DNA of 64,000 nucleotides from CAZHHH01 sp052400685 (lineage in GTDB: Bacteria; Bacteroidota; Bacteroidia; Bacteroidales; Marinilabiliaceae). The notes beneath the pieces were generated by a model. That model was not told where the DNA came from. It saw only the letters and a program-made list of their open reading frames with translations, and searched no databases. The position numbers and the translations under genes were made by a program. Within the stretch, counting starts at the first letter, position 1. Each line of letters opens with the position of its first letter. The stretch lies in assembly GCA_052400685.1 (NCBI GenBank), contig JBQTGJ010000014.1; one strand, given 5' to 3'. Positions 25,483-34,327 of this stretch are shown here, piece after piece.

Positions 25483-26475
25483 ATGAGCATTATTAAGAAT
25501 AAAAAAGTATTGGTGACAGGTGGAGCTGGCTTTATCGGTTCTAATATTATCGGTAAATTACTGACACAAAATAATGAAGTTGTGTGTCTGGATAATTTTG
25601 CCACCGGAAAGCGTGAGAATATCGCAAATTACCTCACCAATTCATCTTTTAAACTCATTGAAGGGGATATCCGGGATTTATTGGTATGCCGCGAAGCCAC
25701 TAAAGATATTGATATTGTATTACATCAGGCCGCATTGGGGTCGGTTCCTCGTTCCGTAAACGATCCGTTAACCAGTAATGCGGTTAATGTGGGCGGTTTT
25801 CTGAATGTGTTGGTTGCGGCACGTGATGCTGGCGTAAAGCGGATTGTATATGCGGCCAGTAGCTCTACTTATGGTGATAATGAGCAACTGCCTAAAGTGG
25901 AAGATCACATCGGACAGCCTTTATCGCCCTATGCTGTTACCAAGTATGTAAATGAATTGTACGCCTCTGTTTTTGCCCGTGTTTACGGTATGGAATTAAT
26001 AGGGTTGCGCTATTTTAATGTCTTTGGACCGCGTCAGGATCCGGACGGTGCCTATGCAGCTGTAATTCCTTTATTTGTAAAGTCATTGATAAATGGGGTG
26101 CCACCCAAAATTAATGGCGATGGGTCTTTTTCACGTGATTTTACTTATGTGGCCAATGTGGTACAGGCTAACGAAAGAGCGGCGACGGTCCATACTAAAG
26201 AAGCGATTAATACCGTTTATAATGTGGCTTGCGGGTCGCGGGTGTCGTTAAACGAATTGGTGGCATCCATAAAAGAATTACTGACTGAATATCAACCCGA
26301 AGTCTCAGCCATTATACCTGAATACGGACCTGAAAGAGTGGGGGATGTTCCTCATTCGTTGGCCAGTATTGAAAAGGCAAAAACATTGCTCGGCTATTGT
26401 CCCTCTCATCAGTTTCACGACGGCTTGAAAGAAGCTATTGGTTGGTATCGGGATTTTTTTATAATGAGAGATTAA
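25483..26475 (+). CDS. NAD-dependent nucleotide-sugar 4-epimerase (WbpP/TviC type)
   Basis: A 330-residue extended short-chain dehydrogenase. The NAD-binding motif is TGGAGFIGSN at residues 12-21. The catalytic Ser-Ser-Thr lies in AASSSTYGDN and the Tyr-x3-Lys in SPYAVTKY. The NVFGPRQDPDGAYAAVIP and DGSFSRDFTYVANVVQA segments are typical of the WbpP/TviC group that interconverts UDP-GlcNAc and UDP-GalNAc or the matching uronates. The exact substrate is inferred. It precedes gmd by 71 bases on the same strand, consistent with a role in surface glycan precursors. Confidence 0.85.
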   Translation: MSIIKNKKVLVTGGAGFIGSNIIGKLLTQNNEVVCLDNFATGKRENIANYLTNSSFKLIEGDIRDLLVCREATKDIDIVLHQAALGSVPRSVNDPLTSNAVNVGGFLNVLVAARDAGVKRIVYAASSSTYGDNEQLPKVEDHIGQPLSPYAVTKYVNELYASVFARVYGMELIGLRYFNVFGPRQDPDGAYAAVIPLFVKSLINGVPPKINGDGSFSRDFTYVANVVQANERAATVHTKEAINTVYNVACGSRVSLNELVASIKELLTEYQPEVSAIIPEYGPERVGDVPHSLASIEKAKTLLGYCPSHQFHDGLKEAIGWYRDFFIMRD

Positions 26476-26546
26476 CCAAAAAGTAATAATAGTTTAGAAA
26501 ATTGTTCTTTTTTCGAATATCAACACCATAAAAATAATACCCAAAA

Positions 26547-27662
26547 ATGTCTAAAACAGCATTAATTACCGGTGTTACCGGTCAGGATGGTGCTTACTTG
26601 TCGGAGTACCTGTTGAAAAAAGGTTACGTTGTGCATGGCCTTAAAAGGCGTTCATCACTTTTTAATACCGAGCGCATCGATCATATTTATCAGGATCCGC
26701 ACACCGAAAACAGGAATTTCACGCTTCATTATGGCGATTTGACCGATTCGGCCAATATCATACGTATCATTCAGGAAACGCAGCCCGATGAAATTTATAA
26801 TCTGGCAGCGATGTCGCACGTGGGTGTCAGTTTCGACACGCCTGAATATACGGCTAATGCCGATGGAATTGGGACGCTTCGTTTTTTGGAAGCCATTCGC
26901 TTATTAGGGTTAGTTGATAAAACGCGTTTTTATCAGGCCTCAACCAGTGAATTGTATGGTTTGGTGCAACAGGTACCACAGAGTGAAACCACACCGTTTT
27001 ATCCGCGTTCGCCTTATGCGGTGGCTAAGTTATATGGGTACTGGATTACGGTAAACTATCGTGAAGCCTATAAAATGTATGCTTGTAATGGTATTTTGTT
27101 TAACCACGAATCTCCCATCAGGGGCGAAACATTCGTAACCCGTAAAATTACGCGTGCGGTGGCACGAATAGGACTGGGCTTACAGGAGAAATTTTACCTT
27201 GGAAATATGTCGGCTAAACGTGACTGGGGGCATGCCAAAGATTATGTGAAGGCAATGTATCTGATGTTACAGCAGGATGAGCCCGACGATTATGTGGTGG
27301 CTACCGGTGTTACTACCTCTGTACGCGATTTTGTCCGTATGTCATTTGCTTTTTTGGGATGTGAAGTCGAGTTTCGCGGTAAGGGCGTAGATGAAAAAGG
27401 CTGGATTGTGGCCTGCACAAACCCTGAATTTGAACATCTGAAAGGAAAATGTGTGGTTGAGGTTGATGCTCGTTATTTCAGACCTACCGAAGTTGATTTA
27501 TTGATTGGTGATCCGGCTAAAGCTAAAGCAAAATTGGGTTGGGAGCCTAAATATACCTTGCAAACATTAGTGGAAGACATGATGAGTTCAGATCTTAAAT
27601 TGATGAAAAAGGATAAGTATCTGCGTGATGGTGGATATCAGACCTTAAATTATTTTGAATAA
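26547..27662 (+). CDS. gmd: GDP-mannose 4,6-dehydratase
   Basis: A 371-residue short-chain dehydrogenase that converts GDP-mannose to GDP-4-keto-6-deoxymannose, the first step to GDP-L-fucose. TGVTGQDGAYLSEYLLKKGY is the cofactor site with the Gmd-specific Gln-Asp-Gly. QASTSELYG and YPRSPYAVAKLYGYW hold the catalytic Thr, Tyr and Lys, and FNHESPIRGETFVTRKITRA is Gmd-specific. The stop codon overlaps the fcl start by one base (TAATG). Confidence 0.97.
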   Translation: MSKTALITGVTGQDGAYLSEYLLKKGYVVHGLKRRSSLFNTERIDHIYQDPHTENRNFTLHYGDLTDSANIIRIIQETQPDEIYNLAAMSHVGVSFDTPEYTANADGIGTLRFLEAIRLLGLVDKTRFYQASTSELYGLVQQVPQSETTPFYPRSPYAVAKLYGYWITVNYREAYKMYACNGILFNHESPIRGETFVTRKITRAVARIGLGLQEKFYLGNMSAKRDWGHAKDYVKAMYLMLQQDEPDDYVVATGVTTSVRDFVRMSFAFLGCEVEFRGKGVDEKGWIVACTNPEFEHLKGKCVVEVDARYFRPTEVDLLIGDPAKAKAKLGWEPKYTLQTLVEDMMSSDLKLMKKDKYLRDGGYQTLNYFE

Positions 27663-28747
27663 TGAATAAAGATAGTAGAATATATGTTGCAGGTCATCGT
27701 GGTCTGGTCGGCTCGGCTATTACTCGTGAACTGCAGAAATCGGGTTATAACCATCTGATATTGCCGGACCATAAAACGTTGGATTTATTGGATCAGGTGG
27801 CGGTGATGACTTTTTTTGAAACCGAAAAACCCGAGTATGTTTTTCTGGCGGCTGCCAAAGTCGGTGGAATTATGGCTAATAGTATTTATAGAGCCGATTT
27901 TATTTATCAGAATTTACAGATCCAGAATAACATTATTCATTCGGCATGGAAAACGGGCGTGAAAAAATTGCTTTTTCTTGGCAGTTCTTGTATTTATCCG
28001 CGCGACTGTCCCCAGCCTATGAAGGAAGAGCATCTGCTTTCGGCGCCTCTTGAATACACCAATGAGCCTTATGCCATTGCCAAAATAGCCGGAATGAAGA
28101 TGTGTGAGTCATTTAACTTGCAATATGGAACCGATTATGTCTCGGTAATGCCAACTAACCTCTATGGGTTGAACGATAACTATAACCTGAGAGGTTCGCA
28201 TGTTTTACCGGCTTTTATACGTAAGATGCATCTGGCCAAGTGTCTGATGAATAATGATATGGCAGGGGTACGTCGTGATTTGGAGGCGCGCCCCATGGAT
28301 GGGCTCTCAAATACCATGAGCGATAGTGATATTATTAAAGCGCTGGAAGAGTTTGGCCTATTTAAAGATGGCGAAACGGTGGAATTGCGTTTGTGGGGTA
28401 GTGGTAAACCGCGTCGTGAATTTCTTCATTCCGATGATTTGGCACAAGCGGTCGTGTTTGTGATGAATCATATCAGCTTTAAGGATGTGGTAAAAGAACG
28501 TGGTCTTGAAGAGGTGCGTAATACGCACATAAATATCGGTTTTGGAGAAGATATGACAATTGCCGAGTTGGCTGGTTTAGTCAAAGAAATTGTTGGTTTT
28601 CAGGGAAATCTTAACTGGGATGATTCCAAACCTGATGGGACTTATCAAAAACTTATGGATATTTCACGCCTGCGCGATTTGGGCTGGCAGCCTTCCATTT
28701 CATTGAAAGATGGTGTGAAAAGTGTTTATGAAAAATATTTGAGTTAG
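27662..28747 (+). CDS. fcl: GDP-L-fucose synthase
   Basis: A 361-residue epimerase-reductase that completes GDP-L-fucose synthesis from the Gmd product using NADPH. AGHRGLVGSAI is the cofactor loop, FLGSSCIYP and EPYAIAKIAGMKMCESFN carry the catalytic Ser, Tyr and Lys, and LWGSGKPRREFLHSDDLAQA is characteristic. It is longer than E. coli Fcl because of an insertion around residues 195-220 (DMAGVRRDLEARPMDGL), seen in other Bacteroidota. The stop codon TAG is immediately followed by a hairpin repeat, so the repeat starts at the gene end. Confidence 0.96.
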   Translation: MNKDSRIYVAGHRGLVGSAITRELQKSGYNHLILPDHKTLDLLDQVAVMTFFETEKPEYVFLAAAKVGGIMANSIYRADFIYQNLQIQNNIIHSAWKTGVKKLLFLGSSCIYPRDCPQPMKEEHLLSAPLEYTNEPYAIAKIAGMKMCESFNLQYGTDYVSVMPTNLYGLNDNYNLRGSHVLPAFIRKMHLAKCLMNNDMAGVRRDLEARPMDGLSNTMSDSDIIKALEEFGLFKDGETVELRLWGSGKPRREFLHSDDLAQAVVFVMNHISFKDVVKERGLEEVRNTHINIGFGEDMTIAELAGLVKEIVGFQGNLNWDDSKPDGTYQKLMDISRLRDLGWQPSISLKDGVKSVYEKYLS

Positions 28748-28884
28748 TACTTGCATGAAAATTCATGCGCTTGATTATTACTGTTCTAATTTCATGCTTG
28801 TGAAGTCCGAAAAATATGATTTTCCTCTGCTAAATGACTATTTTGAAGACAATCATAATCAGGTCATTTTATGGACAGGCACTA
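28745..28884. repeat. Hairpin repeat copy 3 (decayed, B-like)
   Basis: Starts at the fcl stop codon (TTAGTACTTG). It retains GCTTG, GAAAAAT, the TAAATGAC tip side and CTATTTTGAAGAC, then ends with ATGGACAGGCAC. That end forms a perfect 12-bp inverted repeat with the start of the next copy. Confidence 0.65.
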
Positions 28885-29036
28885 AATAGTGCCTGTCCAT
28901 AAACTAAGTGTTTGAAATATAAAGTTCAAATACGAGGCTCGCGACGTCATAAAAATCAAGAAGTTTACCTTTCGTAAATGACTGTTTTTATGACAAGCAT
29001 AACGAAGTAGTTGATTTTATAGACAAACACTAAATA
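28883..29036. repeat. Hairpin repeat copy 4 (subfamily A, short form)
   Basis: A full A-type hairpin with AGTGTTTG / CAAACACT, TATAAAGT / ATTTTATA, GTCATAAAAA / TTTTTATGAC and TTTAC / GTAAA. It lies directly before the terminator of the fcl transcript. Confidence 0.85.
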
Positions 29037-29039
29037 ATG

Positions 29040-29080
29040 AACCCCGGGAGCAACCAAATGCTTACCAGGGTTGTTTTTTT
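29040..29080 (+). terminator. Intrinsic terminator after the gmd-fcl operon
   Basis: AACCCCGG pairs with CCAGGGTT (one mismatch), and an inner AGCA / TGCT pair extends the stem; ten consecutive-type T residues follow. It lies beyond two hairpin repeats, so these would be part of the fcl 3' untranslated region. Confidence 0.75.
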
Positions 29081-29250
29081 TATGGATTGACTTTTGAACG
29101 GTGAGTCGTTGAGACTAACTTTTTTCAGGAATAAAAAAGGCTTTGTGATTTTTCGTATCGTTGTTTTTTTTTGTTAATTTAAACTTTCTCGGTATGGTAT
29201 TTTATGAACATACTGTTTTTTTTGTAGAGCATTAAAATCAAAAAATAGTT

Positions 29251-30438
29251 ATGTCGAATTTTGATGAAATTATTGACAGGGCGGATACACGTGCATTGAA
29301 AGTGGAAAGGTGTTCTGTGTTGTTTAACCGTAAGGATGTGTTGCCATTGTGGGTGGCAGATATGGATTTTGCGGCACCTCCAGCTGTTCAAAAGGCATTA
29401 AAGCAGCGCATTGAACATCCCATATATGGTTATACCGTTCGTCCGGAGTCCTTTTTTGATTCTATACGTGAGTGGCAGATGCGGCGTCATAACTGGTCGG
29501 TCGAAAACAGCTGGATTGAATTCTCACCGGGCGTAGTGCCTAGTTTAGGACTGGCTGTGCAGGCTTTTACGCAACCCGGCGAAGGGGTGATTATTCAGCC
29601 CCCGGTATATCCGCCTTTTTTTGGCGTCATCAACGATTTTAACCGTAAAGTGGTTGAAAATAATTTGGTGGAAAAGGACGATCACTATGAAATAGATTTT
29701 GATCATTTTGAAACAATGGCTGCCGACGATAATAATAAATTGTTTTTGCTATGTCATCCGCATAATCCTGTCGGTCGCGAATGGAGTGAAGAGGAGTTGC
29801 GCAGAATGGGAGAAATTTGTGTACGACATAACGTCATTATTATTTCAGATGAGATTCATTGCGACCTTACGCTGTTTGGTCATAAGCACATACCGTTGGC
29901 CACAGTATCCCCGTCAATAGCCGATATTACGGTGACATGCATGGCGCCAAGTAAGACGTTTAACCTGGCGGGTTTTAGCACTTCGTACTTCATAGCGTCA
30001 AATACACGACTGCTCAAAGCAATGCGCCAACAACTTTTTGGTTATCATTTGCACATGGGGAACACCTTTGGCGCTTTGGCTTTGGAGGCTGCCTATAACC
30101 ATTCGGAAGAGTGGCTCGACGAGTTGAGGGAATATCTCGAAGGGAATGTGATGTTGATGCATAATTTTTTGACAGAACACCTGCCTGAGGTGAAAATGGT
30201 GATGCCGGAAGCGACTTATCTTTTGTGGCTGGACTTCAGGGCTTGGAGTATGAGTCAGTCTGATTTAAAACGTTTTATGACTGATAAGGCCGGTCTGGGA
30301 TTGAATGATGGAAGTACTTTCGGACGAATGGGCGAAGGCTTTATGCGGATGAATGTGGCCAGTCCGCGACGCATTGTTGAGAAGGCGCTGATTCAATTGC
30401 GGGATGCGCGGAAAGAATTTTTGTCAGAAGTACGTTAG
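29251..30438 (+). CDS. PatB/MalY-type PLP-dependent C-S lyase (cystathionine beta-lyase-like)
   Basis: A 395-residue fold-type I aminotransferase-like enzyme. The N-terminal VLPLWVADMDFAAPPAVQKA and YGYTVRPESFFDSIREWQ, the central CHPHNPVGREWSEEEL and SDEIHCDLTLFGHKHIPL, and the PLP lysine (K235) in APSKTFNLAG are those of the MalY/PatB group, which cleave cystathionine or cysteine conjugates to a thiol, pyruvate and ammonia. Methionine synthesis genes are not adjacent, so the in vivo substrate is uncertain. It is flanked by unrelated genes. Confidence 0.88.
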   Translation: MSNFDEIIDRADTRALKVERCSVLFNRKDVLPLWVADMDFAAPPAVQKALKQRIEHPIYGYTVRPESFFDSIREWQMRRHNWSVENSWIEFSPGVVPSLGLAVQAFTQPGEGVIIQPPVYPPFFGVINDFNRKVVENNLVEKDDHYEIDFDHFETMAADDNNKLFLLCHPHNPVGREWSEEELRRMGEICVRHNVIIISDEIHCDLTLFGHKHIPLATVSPSIADITVTCMAPSKTFNLAGFSTSYFIASNTRLLKAMRQQLFGYHLHMGNTFGALALEAAYNHSEEWLDELREYLEGNVMLMHNFLTEHLPEVKMVMPEATYLLWLDFRAWSMSQSDLKRFMTDKAGLGLNDGSTFGRMGEGFMRMNVASPRRIVEKALIQLRDARKEFLSEVR

Positions 30439-30456
30439 TGAGGACTATTTCGTTTA

Positions 30457-30969
30457 TTATTTTCTGAGTTTTTTTAGGATTTTTGTAGCACGGCTGCGAT
30501 ATCCCGGACTACCCATTTCGTAGCCTGCATCGATGATGCTGACTAGTTCATTGGCCAGCTCTGGATAGATGGTGCAAAGGTTGGCGATGATTTCCATGGC
30601 GTTGGCTTGCAAGGCTACCGGCGTGTTGGAATTTGTCATCCAATGAAAGCAGGTATCTACCAGATGACCATTGTCAATATCAGCCGGATCGATCATTCGT
30701 AGTATGTTGGTGATATGCCGGTGCACGCCATGATGTGAGGTCTTTAATACTATATTGGTCAATTGCGACAGATAGGGTTCAACAAGGTGTCGTTTATTGC
30801 GCGCCAGATTATCGACTACCCATGCCGCTCGCCAGGCAATTTTTGGCTCAGAATGCGAAATGGTCTTTATGAGTTCAGGTAACTCCTCGGGATGCTGTTG
30901 CAGGTAGCTGGAGAAGTATTTGCTTTGTCCGCCCGATTTAATACTTATTAGGGTTTCCGGCCAATCCAT
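30457..30969 (-). CDS. HEAT/ARM-like repeat protein
   Basis: A 170-residue soluble, all-helical protein with repeated helix pairs resembling HEAT repeats, for example ELIKTISHSEPKIAWRAAWV and ALQANAMEIIANLCTIYPEL. No catalytic motif, signal or membrane segment is seen. Proteins of this kind are usually scaffolds or DNA-binding adaptors; the AlkD-type DNA glycosylases share the fold, but nothing here identifies a catalytic site. The name is descriptive only. It converges on the PatB-type gene with an 18-base gap. Confidence 0.6.
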   Translation of the reverse strand: MDWPETLISIKSGGQSKYFSSYLQQHPEELPELIKTISHSEPKIAWRAAWVVDNLARNKRHLVEPYLSQLTNIVLKTSHHGVHRHITNILRMIDPADIDNGHLVDTCFHWMTNSNTPVALQANAMEIIANLCTIYPELANELVSIIDAGYEMGSPGYRSRATKILKKLRK

Positions 30970-31140
30970 AGGTAATTTGTTTAAGTCGTGTTAGCAAGAA
31001 AACTCCAATTTTTTCGCTACGCTCGCCTTTAAAATGGTTATTAACACCAGTAATCTCCTGTTTTTCAAGCTGCGCAAGTTTCAAAAATGAAGTTTTCTTA
31101 ATCTGCCACAAGAGTTTTGTTGCAAGCACTAAGTAATTTA

Positions 31141-31204
31141 TGTAAAGACACAAATATTAAAAGTCTTAGGTGAAAAAACAAATATCTTTTATTGTGTCTT
31201 TACA
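31141..31204. repeat. 64-bp inverted-repeat element
   Basis: Perfect 13-bp terminal arms TGTAAAGACACAA and TTGTGTCTTTACA, with a further inner TAAAAG / CTTTTA pairing. It lies 8 bases beyond the stop of the leftward gene at 31212. No T-run follows on either strand, so it is not a standard terminator; it may be a small MITE-like element or an mRNA 3'-end stabiliser. Confidence 0.5.
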
Positions 31205-31211
31205 GATTTTA

Positions 31212-31640
31212 TCAGGCTTGTTTCAATTGCATTTTTTCAAAAAAACTTTTTACATGAGCAATCATTTGTCGTTCGGTCATTTTATCGGCCGATTCTAAAT
31301 AGATGGATTTGTTAGAAAAAATTGGTTGTTTACGAAGTTCTTTTTCCAGTTCTCTTTTTGTTTTTGATGGACCAAATAAAAAAATTGCTTCTGTATTGTG
31401 GGGCAGTGATTTGATTATCTCATTCAAATAGTGTTGTTTTTGTTGCTTTCGTCGGTTGGTAATTTTATTTTCGGCATTGGTTAACAGACTCCCAATACGT
31501 GATGCTTTGCGTTCTCCGGGGATGCGGGTTCGCGACTCTACTTCTGATTTAATCACGTGAACATTTGGGGTGTCACCATCAGCCATACTAATTATGAAGG
31601 CTTTGCTGGTATCCAGCCAAATACCTAGTTCTGTTTTCAT
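31212..31640 (-). CDS. eRF1-domain-like small protein (baeRF-type candidate)
   Basis: A 142-residue cytoplasmic protein. GIWLDTSKAFIISMADGD opens a first beta-strand pair, a basic linker follows (RIPGERKASRIG, then ENKITNRRKQQKQHYLNEII), and EAIFLFGPSKTKRELEKELR resembles the pelota/eRF1 domain 3 segment. This arrangement is like bacterial eRF1-related or host-attachment-like proteins linked to ribosome rescue. The assignment rests on pattern resemblance and is tentative. It is monocistronic and followed by a palindromic element. Confidence 0.5.
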   Translation of the reverse strand: MKTELGIWLDTSKAFIISMADGDTPNVHVIKSEVESRTRIPGERKASRIGSLLTNAENKITNRRKQQKQHYLNEIIKSLPHNTEAIFLFGPSKTKRELEKELRKQPIFSNKSIYLESADKMTERQMIAHVKSFFEKMQLKQA

Positions 31641-31810
31641 AAAGCATCTGTTTTTTTAGTGAAATAATCATGAATTAAAAGTCTTCATAATTTACAACTA
31701 AAGGAAGGCTCAGTCAAACGAAAGCGGGTAATTAACAAAAATTCACATCCGTATAACAAACTTGTAGAATCCGAAAAAACTGGCTTTCTTTGCATCTAAA
31801 TGATGTTTTT

Positions 31811-32587
31811 ATGGCGCGCTATTTCATGGAACTGGCTTATAATGGTTCTCATTTTTGCGGATGGCAAATTCAGCCCAATGGCGTTTCAGTGCAGGGGTTG
31901 GTGGCGGAGGCTTTGAGCACTATTTTGCGGGTTCCGACTTCTGTAACCGGTGCCGGCAGAACCGATGCCGGAGTGCATGCCAGTTATATGGTGGCTCATT
32001 TTGATGTGCAACAGCCGCTTCAATCACCCGCTGATTTGGCCCGTCATTTAAGTCGTTTTTTGCCTGCTGAGATTGAAGTTTTTAGTGTTATTCCTGTGGC
32101 TGATGACTCACACAGTCGCTTTGATGCCGTTGCACGACGGTATGAATATCATGTAACGATAGGGAAAAATCCTTTTACACGTGGTTTGGCAACGCGTTTA
32201 AATTATATGCCTGATTTTGATGCGATGAATCAAGCCGCTGAGATGTTATTGGGATACAAGGATTTTACAAGCTTTAGTAAACTACATGGCAATGCCAAAA
32301 CCAATTTATGTGATGTTACGAGAGCCTATTGGGAGCCGCGCGGCAATCGGTGGGTTTTTATCATTGAAGCAAATCGTTTCTTACGTAACATGGTGCGGGC
32401 GGTGGTTGGAACACTACTGGAGGTCGGTCGTGGTAAGCTTGATATTGATGGTTTTGGCAAGGTGATAGAGTGCAAACATCGCGGCGCAGCCGGTACGTCT
32501 GTAGCCGCCGAAGGTTTGTATTTGGTGGATGTAGTATATCCGACCGATATTTTTCAACCGACTCATAAAAGATTTAATGAAAGTTAA
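31811..32587 (+). CDS. truA: tRNA pseudouridine(38-40) synthase
   Basis: A 258-residue enzyme that converts uridines 38-40 of the tRNA anticodon stem to pseudouridine. MARYFMELAYNGSHFCGWQI is the usual TruA N-terminus, which places the start at ATG 31811 rather than the in-frame TTG at 31790. The catalytic Asp52 is in GAGRTDAGVHA. The RYEYHV, FLRNMVRAVVGTLLEVGRGK and GTSVAAEGLYLVDVVY segments are conserved. It converges on aroE. Confidence 0.95.
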   Translation: MARYFMELAYNGSHFCGWQIQPNGVSVQGLVAEALSTILRVPTSVTGAGRTDAGVHASYMVAHFDVQQPLQSPADLARHLSRFLPAEIEVFSVIPVADDSHSRFDAVARRYEYHVTIGKNPFTRGLATRLNYMPDFDAMNQAAEMLLGYKDFTSFSKLHGNAKTNLCDVTRAYWEPRGNRWVFIIEANRFLRNMVRAVVGTLLEVGRGKLDIDGFGKVIECKHRGAAGTSVAAEGLYLVDVVYPTDIFQPTHKRFNES

Positions 32588-32666
32588 TTATAAGGTCGCT
32601 TCGTGGTCTGTTGTACTAAGCAAATATGCGATTTGCATATTGTTGCCTTCGCCCTTAGCCTTAAAA

Positions 32667-33410
32667 TTATAAATTCCATATTCGCCAGGCTTCTTCAGCC
32701 TGAAGATGTAACATTTCCAATCCATTTTTTACGACAGCTCCATTTTTGGAGGCATTTTTCATGAATAGAGTTTCATCAGGATTATAAACGAGATCGTAAA
32801 CCAGATGCCGATTGGTTAGGACTTTATAATTTATGTCAGGACATTGATCAACATTGGGGAATGTTCCAAGTGGCGAGGTATTGATAATTATTTTGTATTC
32901 CGATAAAATTTCCTGCGTTAGGTCGTTATATGAAATTTGATTTACATTTTGGGGAGCTCGTGAGACAAAAAGATAAGGAATACCACATTTTTGTAACCCG
33001 CGGGCTACTGCTTTTGAAGCACCTCCGGTTCCCAGTATCAACGCTTTGGTGTGCCACGGTTTAAGAAGAGGCTGTAACGATTGGGTAAAACCAATCACAT
33101 CGCTGTTGTATCCTTTTAGCGTTCTCTTTTTATTTTTCCAGTCAATTTTAATCACATTTACGGCGCCTATATTGGCCGCTTCCTCATTCAATTCATCCAG
33201 GAAAGGAATGACTTGTTGTTTATAGGGTATTGTGACATTTAAACCGGCAATATATGAATGGTGCTGAAGCAAACCTTCGAATTCGGAAATGGAGGGAATG
33301 GGGAAATTGAGATACCGTGCCGCCATTTTTTCATCCGCAAATTTTTGAGTAAAGTACTTTTGTGAAAATGAATGTCCTAATGGATGCCCTATTAATCCAT
33401 ACGTTTTCAT
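32667..33410 (-). CDS. aroE: Shikimate dehydrogenase
   Basis: A 247-residue NADP-dependent enzyme that reduces 3-dehydroshikimate in aromatic amino acid synthesis. GLIGHPLGHSFSQKYF binds shikimate, NVTIPYKQ holds the catalytic Lys, and LGTGGASKAVARGLQKCGI is the cofactor loop. NTSPLGTFP and KNGLEMLHLQAEEAWRIW complete the pattern. It is last in a leftward operon; its start overlaps the DUF368 gene by four bases (ATGA). Confidence 0.95.
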   Translation of the reverse strand: MKTYGLIGHPLGHSFSQKYFTQKFADEKMAARYLNFPIPSISEFEGLLQHHSYIAGLNVTIPYKQQVIPFLDELNEEAANIGAVNVIKIDWKNKKRTLKGYNSDVIGFTQSLQPLLKPWHTKALILGTGGASKAVARGLQKCGIPYLFVSRAPQNVNQISYNDLTQEILSEYKIIINTSPLGTFPNVDQCPDINYKVLTNRHLVYDLVYNPDETLFMKNASKNGAVVKNGLEMLHLQAEEAWRIWNL

Positions 33411-34321
33411 GATGGTGTATTTTTGCTTTTTGTTTTTCCTAAAATCTCAGTGACAGTAATGGTTGCCAGTCCAAGTATAATAAAAAGAATAGCCCAGCCA
33501 AGAGTTTCATTTATTTCGGGCCAATGCCACTGATAACCAATTACTTTTGTTTTTTCGCCAAAGGTTTGTACCAGTTCTGTCTTCCATGGCCACAAAATAC
33601 CTAACGAACCAAGTATAAAACCGGTGAGCAATGAGATGGTTGAATCAGGAAATCGTTTCAGCAGCCACGATAAAAAGTGGGAAAAGGCGATTAACCCGAT
33701 TACGCAACCAATAGCAACAGGCAGTAATATCGCAAAATTAAACTGACTAACAGCCTGTATCATGATGAGTTGGTAGTTGCCCATCAGAATTAAAACAAAG
33801 GAACCACTTAAACCCGGAAGTATCATACTACAGATAGCTACAATGCCACATATTATTAAGTAGAAAAATGAGGTATTTTCGGAGGCTGGAGTCATCACGC
33901 TGATGGCCAATGCAATTGCAGTGCCTGCAATAAATGTGGAAACCGAACCAAAGTGCCATGTTTTAACGGTTTTGCCCACGAACCAAACCGAAGCAAGTAC
34001 CAATCCAAAGAAAAATGCCCAGACATACACCGGTTGATGCTTGAACAGATAATCAAGCAGTTTAGCCAACGACAGGATGGCAATACCTACACCGAGAAAT
34101 AATGAGGTTAAAAATGCCAGATCTGTATAGATGGCAAATTTTTTAAAATTGCCTGTAAGTAATAATTTAAGGGCTTTAATATCAAACGATTTAATGGCGT
34201 TTATCAATCGTCCGAAGACACCTGTAATCAGGGCAATGGTTCCACCCGAAACACCCGGTATAACATTGGCGGCTCCCATTGCCATCCCTTTTAACAGGAG
34301 GGTCAAAAACTGCTTTATCAT
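33407..34321 (-). CDS. DUF368 membrane protein, probable polyprenyl-phosphate flippase
   Basis: A 304-residue polytopic membrane protein with about 8-9 hydrophobic segments. The family signature GMAMGAANVIPGVSGGTIAL is at the N-terminus and a second copy (MILPGLSGSFVLILMGNYQL) is in the middle, as in inverted-repeat transporters. DUF368 proteins (PopT) have been shown in other bacteria to return undecaprenyl phosphate across the membrane for cell-wall and glycan recycling. The gene lies between comA and aroE, overlapping aroE by four bases, so the three are cotranscribed, although no shared pathway is evident. Confidence 0.88.
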   Translation of the reverse strand: MIKQFLTLLLKGMAMGAANVIPGVSGGTIALITGVFGRLINAIKSFDIKALKLLLTGNFKKFAIYTDLAFLTSLFLGVGIAILSLAKLLDYLFKHQPVYVWAFFFGLVLASVWFVGKTVKTWHFGSVSTFIAGTAIALAISVMTPASENTSFFYLIICGIVAICSMILPGLSGSFVLILMGNYQLIMIQAVSQFNFAILLPVAIGCVIGLIAFSHFLSWLLKRFPDSTISLLTGFILGSLGILWPWKTELVQTFGEKTKVIGYQWHWPEINETLGWAILFIILGLATITVTEILGKTKSKNTPS

Positions 34322-34327
34322 AATGGT

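Noticed and set aside
25483..28747. Capsule or exopolysaccharide locus
   Set aside because: Only nucleotide-sugar genes are present; there is no glycosyltransferase, flippase, polymerase or exporter beside them.
28745..29036. Insertion sequence remnant
   Set aside because: No transposase fragment is found; the region is explained by two hairpin repeats.
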